Assembly (NCBI GenBank): GCA_907164885.2
Contig: OU015496.1
Coordinates: 131,694,375-131,758,374 of the forward strand
DNA length: 64,000 bases
Direction of reading: 5' to 3'
Origin: Dolomedes plantarius
Taxonomy: Eukaryota > Arthropoda > Arachnida > Araneae > Dolomedidae
The position numbers and the translations under genes were made by a program. The notes under the pieces are model-generated. The model was not told the origin of the DNA. It ran no database searches and saw only the letters and a list, made by a program, of their open reading frames with translations. Below are positions 62,131-64,000 of this stretch, in pieces. Position 1 is the first letter of the stretch. Every line of letters begins with the position of its first letter.

Positions 62131-64000
62131 TTTCGATTTCAGAACATTACTGGACACTTAATGACTGACGTTCGGATAGTTTTGAATCTCTTAAATAATG
62201 TTAAAAACATAGTAATAATCATTTTATTTTATTTTTCTTTTGCAGCTATTTTAGTCAGATACATTGTAGGAATTTATTCAAGAACTTACATTTTATTCAC
62301 TTCTAAAAACAAATAGTTGCGGAAAAGTAAAAAAGTGCGATGAGCATTAATATAAATACAAAACATCTAACACGAAAATAATGAATTTTAATTATCTAAA
62401 ATTAATTTTTCCTGACAGAATATGGAAAGATAATTTGATTAAATTACTAAACTCGTTCTTCTTCATTTAGACTTTACATATCTTTACTTTGACTTTTAAT
62501 TAATCTTTCAGAAAGGAAAATTTTGAAAAAAAAACAGACGGTATGTGATACAGTCTCTGATCTGAAGTGTATTATATATGCTACCGGAAATGTATAAATG
62601 GTCGATATTGTACAGAATGCATAGAAAATCTATAAAATTCGTGATGTTTTTAAGAAAAGTATGAAATTTTTGTGCTATTTTATATGCTATATATTTTCCC
62701 TATGCATTAAAGGGACCGGCAAGTACTATTTAGGCAAATTATGAAATAACAATCTATTTCACCCAAGAGCACTTAACATTTTGGTATCTAGTCTTGTACA
62801 TATCCTTGGCCGTATCCTGTGGACTGAGAGGTGGCAGCTGATCGAAGAGGTATTTCATTGTCTTTAAATCATTAACTCAATTTTGATCTGGGATAGAGCT
62901 GGTTCGCAATTTCTTTGATCAGCTCGAAGTCGGTAAAAACCCTCTTCAGACCCACTCATGACAACTTCCAACAGATTGCGCTAGTTACCGTGCCCCTGAT
63001 CTATGTCAAGAATTTGAATTCCCCCAGCGGCGCCTAGGGTACTAGAAGGATTTTTTTTTATCAAAGTTCATTTCATTTATTTCATCTGCATTCAATTTAG
63101 ATCAATTTTTACCTTCGGCAGCATTCTCAAGATTGAAGCATAGAATGCACAAAATATCAACCTCATTACCTTCCATTTTCTCATCTTCATCGTCTTTACT
63201 GGCATGCCCTCACATGACATGAAACTTTTCAACGACAGTTTCTGCATGCAAGGGCAGCAATGATTTCCTTTAAATAGATTCCCCAGGTAGAAGAAATGGA
63301 TGCCTCTTCAGTAACAATGTCGTCACCACCAAATTTTTTTTTTCCATCGAGAACTACAATCGGATCCATGTTATTTTGTAATAGGCTCTGTCTCCCTCGC
63401 ATAGGATGATCTGCTTCATCTTCTTATTGTTTTATTGTTGCACAATTCTGAAGAGAGCGCGAAAGTTACGTGCCTTGCCCCATGAAAATAGAAACGTCAC
63501 TGGAGTGAATATTTTATACTTTATCGGTGTATCATTTGGTATGGTATGGAATATCTATGAAATGTGGGAAGTGTACGTTTTTCTTACACTGACGTCCCAT
63601 TTCTGGTATTATATATGTTTCCTAGACATTCTACACAATACCTAATGTCACACATTGGCGGTAATATATTTTATCAGATTTTACAAAATTTATTATTTGC
63701 TTATTGTATCACATTCAGGTAAGATTATAACACTGTTTGTAAGAATTTGGCTGACTATTTATCTAGAACACAAGTATAAATATACCAGAAGTATATTTAT
63801 TTATTTATACATTTAGGGAAAACATACATTATAAATACATTTAGGGAAAACAGAAGATGTGATTTGTTACACTAACGCATATTGTTTAGAATTGGACTAG
63901 TCTTACTCTATGGAGGTTATGAAAAAGAGTGAAAAAATTGGCGTTGGACCAGACGTCCTGACTTTATGGGATACTTTTATAGAAAAATAAATAAAAATAT
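62131..64000. other. AT-rich DNA with one GC-richer, coding-like patch
   Basis: Between about 62780 and 63050 the G+C content rises. The minus strand can be read as a short peptide with QLPPLSPQDTAKDMYKTRYQ starting from an ATG near 62866, but it is only about 34 codons and matches no family I know. A broken old gene or retrocopy is possible. A simple 16-bp direct repeat lies near 63815-63855. Confidence 0.35.

Overview
This is about 64 kb of AT-rich eukaryotic DNA with long (TA)n and (CA)n microsatellites, no operon-like gene packing and no recognisable host gene. The best taxonomic clue is the transposon set. The intact DD34E Tc1-like transposase at 23.1-24.2 kb begins MPRRNQRSSFDQ and ends in NNGGYSGY, and it looks to me like the Tc1 families very common in spider genomes. 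Together with Helitrons, piggyBac, Tigger/pogo, hAT elements and tRNA-derived SINEs, this suggests an arthropod, most likely an arachnid (orb-weaver-type spider). That assignment is recognition from memory and was not checked by a search.

Layout. 0-4.6 kb: a candidate LTR-retrotransposon end, a second partial copy of that LTR, and a ~140-bp-unit minisatellite arranged in a higher-order duplication and interrupted by a SINE with an 8-bp target-site duplication. 6.4-7.2 kb: a candidate solo LTR and a perfect 27-bp-arm palindrome. 9.1-11.5 kb: a decayed Tigger (pogo) element. 14-18 kb: three SINE copies, one with a perfect 14-bp target duplication. 19.6-22.0 kb: a (TA)n tract holding a dead Tc1 element, itself carrying an 888-bp hAT element with a perfect 8-bp target duplication. 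22.9-24.3 kb: the one intact transposon. 24.3-26.5 kb: a SINE, (TA)n and two decayed retroelement reverse-transcriptase remnants. 27.5-32.6 kb: two decayed DNA transposons of less familiar families, back to back and sharing one (TA)n tract. 33.8-35.5 kb: a dead Tc1 between (TA)n tracts. 37.7-40.5 kb: a short Helitron, then a piggyBac element inserted at a TTAA inside a SINE. 42.6-43.3 kb and 51.6-52.3 kb: short Helitrons. 45 kb: an unexplained GC-rich island. 49.6-50.3 kb: a GTF2IRD2/ZBED-like hAT remnant. 53.2-59.5 kb: a decayed autonomous Helitron (Rep-helicase) with a Tc1 inserted just before its 3' terminus. 59.5-60.8 kb: two SINEs, one carrying a perfect 18-bp inverted duplication. 61.5-62.1 kb: a tandem repeat.

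Nothing here works together as a pathway. The window is best read as nested insertions. Relative ages can be inferred: SINE before piggyBac; Helitron before Tc1; Tc1 before hAT. The only protein likely to be functional is the Tc1-like transposase. The strongest leads are the two less-characterised transposon families at 27.6-32.6 kb, the repeated direct contact between transposon ends and (TA)n tracts, the hAT element with dense palindromic ATCGATGT arrays, and several perfect short-loop inverted repeats.
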